From the NCBI RefSeq assembly GCF_002531825.1, contig NZ_NWSX01000046.1:1-48852 (forward strand): a stretch of DNA of 48,852 nt, written 5' to 3'. The stretch comes from Rhizobium sp. J15. Lineage in GTDB: Bacteria; Pseudomonadota; Alphaproteobacteria; Rhizobiales; Rhizobiaceae. How positions within the stretch are numbered: position 1 is the first letter of the stretch; each line of letters starts with the position of its first letter. The notes under the pieces are model-generated. The model did not search any database, was not told the origin of the DNA, and saw only the letters and a list, made by a program, of their open reading frames with translations. Made by a program: the position numbers and the translations under genes. Shown in pieces: positions 8,352-16,188 of the stretch.

Positions 8352-9719
8352 ATGCCCGATACTTACCCGCCCTCGAACCTTGCCGCCATCGACGCCGCGC
8401 ACCACCTGCATCCCTTCTCCGACATGAAGAAGCTGAATGCGGACGGCACCCGCATCATCCAGCGCGGCGAGGGCGTCTACATCTTCGACGATCACGGCAG
8501 GAGATATCTCGACGGCTTCGCCGGCCTCTGGTGCGTCAATATCGGCTATGGCCGCCGGGAGATCGCCGAGGCCGTCGCGCGGCAGATGAACGAACTGCCC
8601 TACTACAACACCTTCTTCGGCACGAGCTCGACGCCGACGGCGCTGCTGGCGCAGAAGGTCACCTCCCATGCCGGCGATCGGCTCAACCATATCTTCTTCA
8701 CCGGTTCCGGCTCGGAGGCAAACGACACCTGGTTCCGTATGGCCCGCGTCTATTGGAGCGCCGTCGGCAAGCCGTCGAAGAAGATCGTCATCGCGAGGAA
8801 GAACGGCTATCACGGCTCCACTGTCGCCGGCGCCAGCCTCGGCGGCATGAAATACATGCACGAGCAGGGCGACCTGCCGATAGCTGGCATCGTCCATATC
8901 GGCCAGCCATACTGGTACGGCGAGGGCGGCGATCTCTCACCCGCCGAATTCGGTCTCAAGGTCGCTCGCGAGCTCGAAGCGAAGATCGACGAGCTCGGCG
9001 AGGAAAATGTCGCGGCCTTCGTCGCCGAGCCGGTCCAGGGCGCTGCCGGCGTCATCATCCCGCCCGAGACCTACTGGCCTGAGATCGACCGCATCTGCAA
9101 GGCACGCAATATCTTGCTGGTGACCGACGAGGTGATCTGCGGTTTCGGCCGTCTCGGCGCCTGGTTCGGCCATCAGCATTTCGGCGTCGAGCCGGATCTG
9201 GCGCCGGTCGCCAAGGGGCTTTCCTCCGGCTACCTGCCGATCGGCGGCGTGCTCGTCAGCGATAGGATCGCCCACGTGCTGATCAACGAAGTTGGCGATT
9301 TCAATCACGGCTTCACCTATTCCGGCCACCCGGTCTGTGCGGCGGCGGCACTCGAAAACCTCCGCATCATCGAGGAGGAAAGGCTGGTCGAACGCGTGCG
9401 CGACGATATCGGCCCCTATTTCGCCAAGGCCTGGGCGGCTCTGGTCGACCATGATCTCGTCGGCGAGGCTCAGAGTATCGGCCTGATGGGCGGCCTGCAG
9501 CTGGCCGCGGAGAAGAGCACGCGCACCCGTTATGACAAGCCCGATCGGATCGGGGCGCTGGTGCGCAACCATGCGCTCGCAAACGGCCTCGTGCTGCGCG
9601 CCACCGGCGACCGCATGCTGGCCTCGCCGCCGCTGGTCATCACTCACGCGGAGGTGGACGAGATGGCAAAGATTACCAAGCTGGCGCTGGATTTGGCCTG
9701 GAAGGAGTTAAAAGCGTGA
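8352..9719 (+). CDS. Class III aminotransferase (putrescine/omega-amino acid:pyruvate type)
   Basis: A 455-residue PLP enzyme. It has HPFSDMK near residue 20, the PLP-phosphate loop GSGSEAND (residues 118-125), the YHGST segment at 153, the ring-binding VTDEVICGFGR with Asp259, and the Schiff-base lysine in PVAKGLSSGYLPIG (Lys288). It resembles SpuC-like putrescine:pyruvate and beta-alanine:pyruvate aminotransferases. The divergent glutamine-synthetase-like neighbour suggests both act on polyamine-derived substrates, one by gamma-glutamylation and the other by transamination. This pairing is common in alphaproteobacteria; the exact substrate is inferred, not shown. Confidence 0.92.
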   Translation: MPDTYPPSNLAAIDAAHHLHPFSDMKKLNADGTRIIQRGEGVYIFDDHGRRYLDGFAGLWCVNIGYGRREIAEAVARQMNELPYYNTFFGTSSTPTALLAQKVTSHAGDRLNHIFFTGSGSEANDTWFRMARVYWSAVGKPSKKIVIARKNGYHGSTVAGASLGGMKYMHEQGDLPIAGIVHIGQPYWYGEGGDLSPAEFGLKVARELEAKIDELGEENVAAFVAEPVQGAAGVIIPPETYWPEIDRICKARNILLVTDEVICGFGRLGAWFGHQHFGVEPDLAPVAKGLSSGYLPIGGVLVSDRIAHVLINEVGDFNHGFTYSGHPVCAAAALENLRIIEEERLVERVRDDIGPYFAKAWAALVDHDLVGEAQSIGLMGGLQLAAEKSTRTRYDKPDRIGALVRNHALANGLVLRATGDRMLASPPLVITHAEVDEMAKITKLALDLAWKELKA

Positions 9720-9730
9720 TTTCGCTCGGC

Positions 9731-9997
9731 CTAGAGTTCGAAATCCTGCGACGTGATATCCTCGGCGCCATGCTTGACACGTAGGACCACGATACGGTCG
9801 TGATAGGAGCGATAGTAGATGCAGCGGTTCCGATAGGGCAGGCCGCGCAAGCCTTCCGCAATATGGTCGCGGGGAGATCCGGTGAAATCCACTTCGGCGA
9901 TCCAGGCGATCTTTGAGGTCAGGTCAGCCAGAAATTCCTGCGCGTAGTGAGGGCTGCTCTCGGCGATGTAGCGACGAATATTTCGCAGATCCTCCAT
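9731..9997 (-). CDS. ParE/RelE-family toxin of a type II toxin-antitoxin system
   Basis: The 88-residue frame beginning at the ATG at 9997 has the ParE pattern: EDLRNIRRYIAESSPHYA (helix 1), a central GLRGLPYRNRCIYYR and IVVLRVKHG near the C-terminus. ParE toxins act on DNA gyrase and related RelE folds cleave mRNA; which applies here is unknown. Homologues usually have a first beta strand before this point. That strand is encoded just upstream in frame (residues KPKRLIIAPSA) but has no ATG, GTG or TTG; the codon in the expected start position is ATC at 10031-10033, after an AAGG sequence. The toxin may therefore start at a rare codon or be truncated. It lies directly downstream of its ParD antitoxin. 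Confidence 0.8.
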   Translation of the reverse strand: MEDLRNIRRYIAESSPHYAQEFLADLTSKIAWIAEVDFTGSPRDHIAEGLRGLPYRNRCIYYRSYHDRIVVLRVKHGAEDITSQDFEL

Positions 9998-10037
9998 GGC
10001 GGATGGAGCGATAATCAGGCGTTTCGGTTTGATGGCC

Positions 10038-10289
10038 TTAACCTTCGTTCATGACGTCTTTGAGGATATCTGCGCCGTTGGCATATTCCTTGCCGAGGCC
10101 AGCCTCAATCTCGGCGTCGGCCGTCTGAATATCCCTGCGCAGCGCCTGCATTTTCAGTTCGTGGTCGGCGAGCATGCGGATGCCTGCCCGCACGGCCTCG
10201 GTTTCCGTGCCGAACCGACCATTGCGAACCAGATCAGACAGGATCCCGTCATAGGTGTCGCCAAGAGAAAAGGTTTTTGCGCGTGCCAT
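10038..10289 (-). CDS. ParD-like (CopG/ribbon-helix-helix) antitoxin
   Basis: An 83-residue protein beginning MARAKTFSLGD. Its first 45 residues form the ribbon-helix-helix DNA-binding domain (FSLGDTYDGILSDLVRNGRFGTETEAVRAGIRML), as in the ParD/CC2985 group. The C-terminal half is a charged helix that would wrap the toxin. It precedes the ParE toxin on the minus strand, and its promoter overlaps a palindrome at 10314-10343, which fits autoregulation by the antitoxin or the complex. Confidence 0.88.
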   Translation of the reverse strand: MARAKTFSLGDTYDGILSDLVRNGRFGTETEAVRAGIRMLADHELKMQALRRDIQTADAEIEAGLGKEYANGADILKDVMNEG

Positions 10290-10313
10290 GTCAATGACTC
10301 CCTACCGCTGAGT

Positions 10314-10343
10314 ATATGGTAAAATGCAATACTTTTACAATAT
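10314..10343 (-). promoter_or_regulatory. Promoter and palindromic operator of the ParDE module
   Basis: A hyphenated palindrome, GTAAAA (10319-10324) with TTTTAC (10333-10338), is extended by ATAT on both sides. On the minus strand it overlaps a -35-like TTGTAA and an AT-rich -10 (ATATAC) 17 bases apart. Palindromes covering the promoter are the usual autoregulatory site of ParD-type antitoxins. Confidence 0.6.
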
Positions 10344-10370
10344 CGCTCAGCCCACCGAGTGGTTCCAACA

Positions 10371-11855
10371 TCACTGTTGATCGACCCAAGCATAGCCGAA
10401 ACGATAGCTATCGTTGCCGCGTCGGTAGAGATAGGGCACGTCGAGAACCAACGCCTCGGGTGCGGTTACGCCGAGATTGGTTTGGAGCCATTGTGCCATG
10501 GCCGGCGGGAGCGCTTCGCTGCCCGCCTTCGGCGGCACGAGCCACACGAGAAGAAGCGGCCGACGGCCCGAAATATCCGGCTTGAAGCCGGGATAATCCA
10601 CGGAAAGGACCGGCACATCAGGAATATCCTGCCTGAGATTGCCGGCGAGCAGGCTGTCGCCGGCAAGGATCGCTGCCGGTTCAGCCTGTTTGCGCAAGGT
10701 TGCGAGCATCTCGGCATAAGGCCTGTTCAAGCGTTCGTAATGACCTGAGAAGCGCGCGCTCGCCACGCTGCCGTAAAGGGCTGCCGGCACGCCGATCATG
10801 ATGACGGCGACGACGGGCATGAAGCGCCGGAAAGCCTTGCCGGTCTCGATGCCTGCCGCCTCTATCTTCAGGCAGAGATAGAGCGGCACGATGAAGAGCA
10901 TCGGCACCAGCCAGCGATCCTTGATGCCGGCCGCGCCGCCGAAGACGATCAACAGCAGAATGCCGATGCCGAAGACGAGCATCATCCGCTCGAGGAGCCG
11001 CGTCCATTCCGATCGGGCGACGAACGCCAGGCGCAGATTCCGGCCGAACACGGCCGCGAACACCGCCACGGTCAATCCAGCGAAACTGACGATGGCGAGA
11101 AGGAGCGAGCTGACGCCCATAGCAACTTGCATCGGATAGCTCGCATTGTCGCTCGCGGTCATCTTCTCCAGGGTACGGGCGGTGGCGAAGTCGAGATTGT
11201 CCTTCAGCCAGAAGAGATGCGGCAGGGTGATGATAAGTGCCACGACAGCGGTTACGGCCAGCCGCCGATCGAAGATCCGCGCTCGCCAGCGTGCATCCGC
11301 CAGCGCGGCGATCAAGGCTGCGGCCGGCAGGATGGAGAAATTATACTTGGCGAGCAGTCCGAAACCGATGCCGATGCCTGTTATCAGATAGGAGGCGAGG
11401 CTTGGCTGCTTCAGACTGCGGACGAAACCGTATAAGAAGATGCTGGCCGAAAAGAACACCGCAACCGTGTGTGTCAGGTCGCGCTGCATCTCGAAAACCA
11501 TCTGCGGGATCGTCAGCAGCCCGAGTGTCGCGATCGCCGCGAGCGCCTTGTCGCGCAGGACGAGCCGTGCCGTCAGGCCGTACAGCAGGTAGGAGATGAA
11601 GAGCAGAAGGTTCTTGACGACGGATAGGGCGGCGAGCGAAACGCCGGTAAACTGGAAGACGGTATATTGCAGCCAGTTGTAGAAGGGCGGCTGCGGGCCG
11701 TAACCGGCGGCGAGCCATTGCGAGCGGAAGACCTGTTCGGCTTCGTCGAGATCGAGCGAATGCGAGGTGGCAAGCCGCACGCCGACCTGAAGCACGAAAT
11801 AGGCGGCGAGCAGCAGGAAAATCCAACGCATGTCGCGAAGGCTGGTCTCGGTCAT
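10371..11855 (-). CDS. Family 39 glycosyltransferase, LPS galacturonosyltransferase-like (RgtC-like)
   Basis: A 494-residue inner-membrane protein with about ten membrane helices and a periplasmic C-terminal portion. The first periplasmic loop has the GT-C signature DLDEAEQ (catalytic Asp and Glu) followed by GYGPQPPFYNW, as in the ArnT/PMT-like family that uses polyprenyl-phosphate sugars. It is the most divergent of the three such proteins in this cluster. Three family-39 enzymes together with a polyprenyl-phosphate-sugar synthase match the Rhizobium rgtA/B/C/E genes, which add galacturonic acid to the LPS core from dodecaprenyl-phosphate-GalA. By exclusion this one is most like RgtC, but that assignment is inference. 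Its start is adjacent to the stop of the next gene upstream, indicating an operon. Confidence 0.88.
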   Translation of the reverse strand: MTETSLRDMRWIFLLLAAYFVLQVGVRLATSHSLDLDEAEQVFRSQWLAAGYGPQPPFYNWLQYTVFQFTGVSLAALSVVKNLLLFISYLLYGLTARLVLRDKALAAIATLGLLTIPQMVFEMQRDLTHTVAVFFSASIFLYGFVRSLKQPSLASYLITGIGIGFGLLAKYNFSILPAAALIAALADARWRARIFDRRLAVTAVVALIITLPHLFWLKDNLDFATARTLEKMTASDNASYPMQVAMGVSSLLLAIVSFAGLTVAVFAAVFGRNLRLAFVARSEWTRLLERMMLVFGIGILLLIVFGGAAGIKDRWLVPMLFIVPLYLCLKIEAAGIETGKAFRRFMPVVAVIMIGVPAALYGSVASARFSGHYERLNRPYAEMLATLRKQAEPAAILAGDSLLAGNLRQDIPDVPVLSVDYPGFKPDISGRRPLLLVWLVPPKAGSEALPPAMAQWLQTNLGVTAPEALVLDVPYLYRRGNDSYRFGYAWVDQQ

Positions 11856-13355
11856 CTATCTCACTCCCGGCCGAACCCAGGCGTAGCCCAGCGCGAAATT
11901 ATCGCCCTGGCGGCCGAAATAATAGGGAAGCGACAAGGCACCGATCTCCTGCGGCGCAATACCCGCTGCCGCCAGCGCCGATGAAAACCGTTCCGGCATG
12001 ACGGCATCCGCGGCCGTCGCCGTCTTCTTGCCGCGCCAGACGATCAGCACCGGCCCGTCCGATGTCGCATAGGCGGGGATGCCGGCAGCCGGGAAGTCAG
12101 GGATAACGATCGGCACATCGGGAAGCTGCAGGCGCATGTTTCCGCCGATATAGGTATCCGAGGCAATCACCAGTACAGGCTTGGCCTGCCGCGTCATTTC
12201 GTACACGAGATCGGCCATCGGCACGTTCGGCCGGCTATAGGTGCCGATCAGCCCGGCGCCGACGACGCGGAAGCCGAGCGCGATCAGCACGCAGGCCATC
12301 AGCACCAGCACGACAGGCCGGAAGCGGCGCAGTCCGGCGGAGAGATCGAGCCCGGCCGCCTGCATCTTTGCCAGGAAATAGATCGGCAGCACGAGCAGGA
12401 ACGGATCGAGCCAGCGTTCACGCACCATGGTGGAGCCGGTAAACAGTACGATCAGGAGAATGCCCGCGAGGCTCGCGAGCATCATCCGTTCCATCATCCT
12501 AGTCCAGCGGTTTCCGGATGACAGAGCCCGGAAGAAATCCCGGCGGAAGGCGGCGGCGAAGATTGCGACCGGCAGCGCCGCAAAGGCGATGATGGCGACG
12601 AGAAAGGCGAGAATGCCTTTGCCGATCCGCTGAACGCCGGCCGGTTCGTTGCCGGCGGCCATTTTGACCAGAGTATCGGAGGAGGCGAAGTCGAGATTGC
12701 TTCGCAGCCAGATCGCGTGCGGCAGGACGATGACAAGCGCGACGGCGATCGCGATGAGCAAGCGCCAGTCGAGCACCCTGCGCCGCCATTCGGCGTCGGG
12801 CAGGATGGCGATCAGCGCGACGGCGGGCATCAGAGCGAAATTATATTTCGCAATCAGCCCGATGCCGGTCGCAAGCCCAAGCAGCAGGTAGCTGCCGATG
12901 CCGGGCCGGTCGAGCGTGCGGAAGAAGCCGTAAAGGAAGAGCGAGCTGGCAAAGAGCAGCGCCGTCGTGTGGGTCAGATCCTGCTGGGCCATGTAGGAGA
13001 CCTGGGGCAGGGTGATCAGCGCCATCATCCCGACTGCGGCAAGCGCCTGATCCTTCAGTGCCTCGCGCCCGGCGAGGCCGTAAAAGAGATAGCACAGGAA
13101 GAGCAGGATATTCTTCGGAACGATCAGCGCGCCGATCGACATGCCGGTCACCGAAACGACGGCATACTGCATCCAGTTGTAGAAGGGCGGCTGCGGGCCG
13201 TAGCCCGCCAGCAGATATTGCGAGAAGAAGGATTGCTCCGCCTCGTCGAGCTCCAGCGAGTGCGGGAGCACGAGCCGCAGCGCGATATTCAGCACGAAAT
13301 AGGCTGCAAGCAGCAAGGCCGCGGTTCTGATCGTCCTCGTCGCGCGTTCCAGCAT
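11856..13355 (-). CDS. Family 39 glycosyltransferase, LPS galacturonosyltransferase-like (RgtA/RgtB-like, copy 1)
   Basis: The 499 residues have the same plan as the other two transferases: an N-terminal helix, the periplasmic DEAEQSFFSQYLLAGYGPQP loop with the acidic GT-C motif, about ten helices and a C-terminal periplasmic domain. It is much closer to the protein at 14523-16016 than to the one at 10371-11855; both begin MLER and share long runs such as SQYLLAGYGPQPPFYNW, KYNFA and ASSLFL/ATSLFL. This suggests the pair arose by gene duplication, as expected for RgtA and RgtB, which both modify the outer Kdo in R. leguminosarum. The gene begins 12 bases after the GT2 gene and is followed without a gap by the third transferase. 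Confidence 0.88.
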   Translation of the reverse strand: MLERATRTIRTAALLLAAYFVLNIALRLVLPHSLELDEAEQSFFSQYLLAGYGPQPPFYNWMQYAVVSVTGMSIGALIVPKNILLFLCYLFYGLAGREALKDQALAAVGMMALITLPQVSYMAQQDLTHTTALLFASSLFLYGFFRTLDRPGIGSYLLLGLATGIGLIAKYNFALMPAVALIAILPDAEWRRRVLDWRLLIAIAVALVIVLPHAIWLRSNLDFASSDTLVKMAAGNEPAGVQRIGKGILAFLVAIIAFAALPVAIFAAAFRRDFFRALSSGNRWTRMMERMMLASLAGILLIVLFTGSTMVRERWLDPFLLVLPIYFLAKMQAAGLDLSAGLRRFRPVVLVLMACVLIALGFRVVGAGLIGTYSRPNVPMADLVYEMTRQAKPVLVIASDTYIGGNMRLQLPDVPIVIPDFPAAGIPAYATSDGPVLIVWRGKKTATAADAVMPERFSSALAAAGIAPQEIGALSLPYYFGRQGDNFALGYAWVRPGVR

Positions 13356-13367
13356 CGTGCTGCCGGC

Positions 13368-14384
13368 TTAGGCTTGGCTTTGATCGTCGAAGATCTGCCG
13401 CACGATGTAGTTCGGAGAGGCGTCGTCACGATAGTAGGTGCGCGCGATCATTTCCGCCAGAATGCCGGTGGTGATCATCTGCACCGACGACAGCAGCAGC
13501 ACGACGCCGACCATCAGCATCGGCCTCGTGCCGATATCGTTGCCCATGATGAACTTGTCGAAGCCGAGATAGAGCAGGATCAGCACGGCAAGCGCACCAA
13601 GGCCGAGACCCAGCGAGCCGAAGAAATGCCCCGGCCGCGCCTTGTAGCGCATGAAGAACATGACCGAGAGCAGGTCGAGGATGACGCGGAAAGTGCGCGA
13701 GATCCCGTATTTCGAAACGCCGTGCTCGCGGGCATGGTGGGTGACGACCATTTCGCCGATGCGCGAGCTTGGGACGACGCCGGCGACCCAGGCGGGGATG
13801 AAGCGGTGCATTTCGCCCATCAGCTTGACCTGCTTGATGATCGAGGCACGGTAGATCTTCAGGCTGCAGCCGTAATCGTGCAGCTTGACGCCGGTGATGC
13901 GGCCGATCAGGTAGTTGGCGCACCAGGAGGGGATCTTGCGCAGGAACAGGCCGTCCTGGCGGTTCTTGCGCCAGCCGACGAGGAGGTCGAGCTGTCGCCG
14001 TTCCAGCTCGGAGACCATCTGGGGTATATCCTTCGGATCGTTCTGCAGATCGCCATCCATCGTCGCGATCAACCGGCCCCGGGCGGTATCGATGCCGGCC
14101 TGCATGGCGGCGGTCTGGCCGAAATTGCGCTGCAATTCGACGATCCTGAGCGCCAGCCCCTCGCGCCCGACGAATTTGCGGGCGTTGACGAGCGTCGCAT
14201 CGGTGCTGCCGTCGTCGACGAGGATCAGTTCCCAGCGATGAGGATATTGCGCCATCGCCGCGAGGATACGTTCGACCAGCGGGCCGACGCTTTCCTCTTC
14301 GTTGAAAACGGGCACGACCAGCGACAGCTCGAGCGATTGTACCGGATCATTCGTGCCGCGAATGGGCTCTACCGTTGTCTGCAA
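13368..14384 (-). CDS. rgtE: Family 2 glycosyltransferase, polyprenyl-phosphate-sugar synthase (RgtE-like)
   Basis: A 338-residue protein of the dolichyl-phosphate-mannose synthase/ArnC type. A cytoplasmic GT-A domain occupies residues 1-240 (VVPVFNEEESVGPLV, VDDGSTDAT, and the metal-binding TMDGDLQNDP) and is followed by two membrane helices (about 250-320). In this context it would make the lipid-linked galacturonate (dodecaprenyl-phosphate-GalA) used by the neighbouring family-39 enzymes. The only suitable start is TTG at 14384, seven bases after GGAG; an in-frame TGA lies just upstream. The name rests on cluster composition rather than on a residue-level diagnostic. Confidence 0.85.
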   Translation of the reverse strand: MQTTVEPIRGTNDPVQSLELSLVVPVFNEEESVGPLVERILAAMAQYPHRWELILVDDGSTDATLVNARKFVGREGLALRIVELQRNFGQTAAMQAGIDTARGRLIATMDGDLQNDPKDIPQMVSELERRQLDLLVGWRKNRQDGLFLRKIPSWCANYLIGRITGVKLHDYGCSLKIYRASIIKQVKLMGEMHRFIPAWVAGVVPSSRIGEMVVTHHAREHGVSKYGISRTFRVILDLLSVMFFMRYKARPGHFFGSLGLGLGALAVLILLYLGFDKFIMGNDIGTRPMLMVGVVLLLSSVQMITTGILAEMIARTYYRDDASPNYIVRQIFDDQSQA

Positions 14385-14457
14385 CTTTCATCTCCAAAAG
14401 GCCGGGCGGCCTGGCAGTTCTTACTGCCGCCACCGCATTTGCGGAAGCCTACTACAT

Positions 14458-14520
14458 GAACTGTCCGTCCGTTGCCAGCGGCCAATGCCGGTTTCCCCGC
14501 AATCGGCCGACTTGCCGCAG
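14458..14520 (+). pseudogene. Relic of the 5' end of the YbhN-like flippase gene
   Basis: This stretch begins GCCTACTACATGAA (14450-14463), identical over 14 bases to the start of the flippase gene at 16180-16193. Translated from the ATG it aligns with that protein's N-terminus without gaps: MNCPSVASGQCRFPRNRPT against MKSSIVESQQSWFMRNRMT, with 9 of 19 residues identical and about two thirds of bases matching. It ends where the transferase gene at 14523 begins. The upstream intergenic sequence (14369-14457) is likewise a degraded copy of 16099-16188. It is best read as a leftover from duplication of this locus. Confidence 0.7.
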
Positions 14521-14522
14521 CG

Positions 14523-16016
14523 CTATTTCGCGCCTCCCTCCACCCAGGAGTAGCCGATGGAGAAGGTATGTTTGCCGTCACCGAAAAGATAGGGCAGCGT
14601 CAGGGTATTTATCTCTTTCAGATGAATACCCGATTTGACGAGATCGCTGGCGAAGCCGGGGGAAATGGTCGGATCATTTGCGGTTTCACCGCGCCAGACA
14701 ACCAGCACCGGCCCCTTCGCCGTCGCATATTCGGGAACCCCGGGACCGGGGAAGAACGGGATCACGACGGGAACGTCGGGAAACTCCAGCTTCATGTTGC
14801 CCGCCACGAATTTGGTCCCGGCCACGATGAGAACCGGTTTGCGGGTCGCGGTCAGTTCGGTCACGTAGTTCGCGAAGGGGACGTTCGTTCTCGTATAGGT
14901 GCCGACATATTGAATGGCGACAATCCGCAGCAGCAGGATCGACAGGATGACGATCATGAAAACCGGCACAACGGGCCGGAAGCGTGCAAGGCCGGCGGAA
15001 AGATCGAAACCTGCCGTTTCCAGTTTCAGGAACAGATAGATCAGCAGGACGAGCAGGCACGGGTCGAGCCAGCGTTCGTGGATGTCGCTCGCGCCGGCAA
15101 AGACGACGATGCCGGCGAAGGCGAGCAGGCTGACAACCATCATCCGCTCGATCACCCGGATCATCGGATTGGACGAAGAGAGCGCCCGGAAGAAATCCCG
15201 CCGGAAAGCGGCCGCGAGGAGAACGATCGGCAATGCGACGAAGCCGAGGACGGCGATGACGAGGGACAACAGTCCCTGTCCGATGCGGGGGAGGCCGGCC
15301 GCGGCCTCATGCTCGGCGGTCATCCGCTCCAATGTCGGGGCCGAGGCGCTGACGAGGTTATCGGGCAGCCAGAGCGCATGCGGCAGAACGATCAGAATGG
15401 CGATGACGGCCGCCGGCAGCAGACGCCAGTCGAACAGACGGCTGCGCCATTCCCGATCCGGCAGGACGGCGATGAAGGCGGCAAACGGCAGGATCGCGAA
15501 ATTATACTTGGAGATGACGCCTATGCCGGTGGCGATGCCGATAACGAGATAACTGCCGATCGTCGGCTGGCGCAGCGTGCGGAAAAAGCCGAAGAGGAAG
15601 AGCGAGGTCGCAAACAGCAGGGCAACCGTATGGGTGAGCTCGCGCTGCGCCATCAGGCCGACCTGCGGCAGCGTAATCAGGCTCAGCATGGCAATGGGCG
15701 GGAGAAGACGGCTCTTCAGCACCTCGCGGGCGGCCAGACCGTAGAAAAGATAGCAGCCGAAGAGAATAATGTTCTTCGGCACCGAGAGCGCCCACATCGT
15801 GATGCCGGTCACCGAGACGATGGCGTACTGGATCCAGTTGTAGAAGGGCGGCTGCGGGCCGTAACCGGCCAGAAGATATTGCGAGTAGAATGATTGCTCC
15901 GCCTCGTCGAGATCGAGCGTATGAGGCAAGGCGATGCGGAGCGCGATGTTCAGCAGGAAATAGACTGCCAGAAAAATGCTGGCGCTCTTGATGCTTTTGG
16001 TAATGCGCTCCAACAT
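14523..16016 (-). CDS. Family 39 glycosyltransferase, LPS galacturonosyltransferase-like (RgtA/RgtB-like, copy 2)
   Basis: A 497-residue membrane transferase with the DLDEAEQSFYSQYLLAGYGP catalytic loop. It is closely similar along its length to the product of 11856-13355. The start at 16016 (MLERITKS) matches the start of that paralogue and follows GGAG, although five more in-frame codons are open upstream. The gene lies between two degraded direct repeats that carry remnants of both neighbouring gene starts, so it appears to have been inserted by duplication between the GT2 gene and the divergent flippase gene. Function as in the paralogue: transfer of a polyprenyl-phosphate-linked sugar, probably GalA, to LPS in the periplasm. 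Confidence 0.88.
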   Translation of the reverse strand: MLERITKSIKSASIFLAVYFLLNIALRIALPHTLDLDEAEQSFYSQYLLAGYGPQPPFYNWIQYAIVSVTGITMWALSVPKNIILFGCYLFYGLAAREVLKSRLLPPIAMLSLITLPQVGLMAQRELTHTVALLFATSLFLFGFFRTLRQPTIGSYLVIGIATGIGVISKYNFAILPFAAFIAVLPDREWRSRLFDWRLLPAAVIAILIVLPHALWLPDNLVSASAPTLERMTAEHEAAAGLPRIGQGLLSLVIAVLGFVALPIVLLAAAFRRDFFRALSSSNPMIRVIERMMVVSLLAFAGIVVFAGASDIHERWLDPCLLVLLIYLFLKLETAGFDLSAGLARFRPVVPVFMIVILSILLLRIVAIQYVGTYTRTNVPFANYVTELTATRKPVLIVAGTKFVAGNMKLEFPDVPVVIPFFPGPGVPEYATAKGPVLVVWRGETANDPTISPGFASDLVKSGIHLKEINTLTLPYLFGDGKHTFSIGYSWVEGGAK

Positions 16017-16027
16017 CGATCTCCAAG

Positions 16028-16117
16028 TCAATCCGGCAAGGCCGCGTCATCTGTCGGTCCGCCGCGCGGATCGCCGGCGTGAAGCGATCCCGCCATCAAC
16101 TCCGCCGTTGTGCGCAA
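16028..16117 (-). pseudogene. Relic of the GT2 (rgtE-like) 5' end, now a 29-codon leader ORF
   Basis: Upstream of the transferase gene at 14523-16016 there is a TTG-initiated frame preceded by AGGAG. Its first residues, MRTTAELMAG, align with the start of the GT2 protein, MQTTVEPIRG (6 of 10 identical), and the surrounding bases (CCGTTGT..GCAAC.TTCAT on the plus strand) match the GT2 upstream region. The frame stops at 16028, 11 bases before the transferase ATG, so ribosomes using the retained site could couple to the transferase. This is the second half of the duplication scar. Confidence 0.65.
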
Positions 16118-16188
16118 CCTTCATTTCTCCTAAAACGCCGGGACGGAGCCGAGGCCCGTGCCGACGCCAAGCGAGGAATGCCTACTAC

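Noticed and set aside
12717..14459. 580-codon open frame on the plus strand opposite the transferase and GT2 genes
   Set aside because: Its product is rich in D, H, Q and R with no domain pattern and lies antisense to three clear genes; it is a GC-rich shadow frame.
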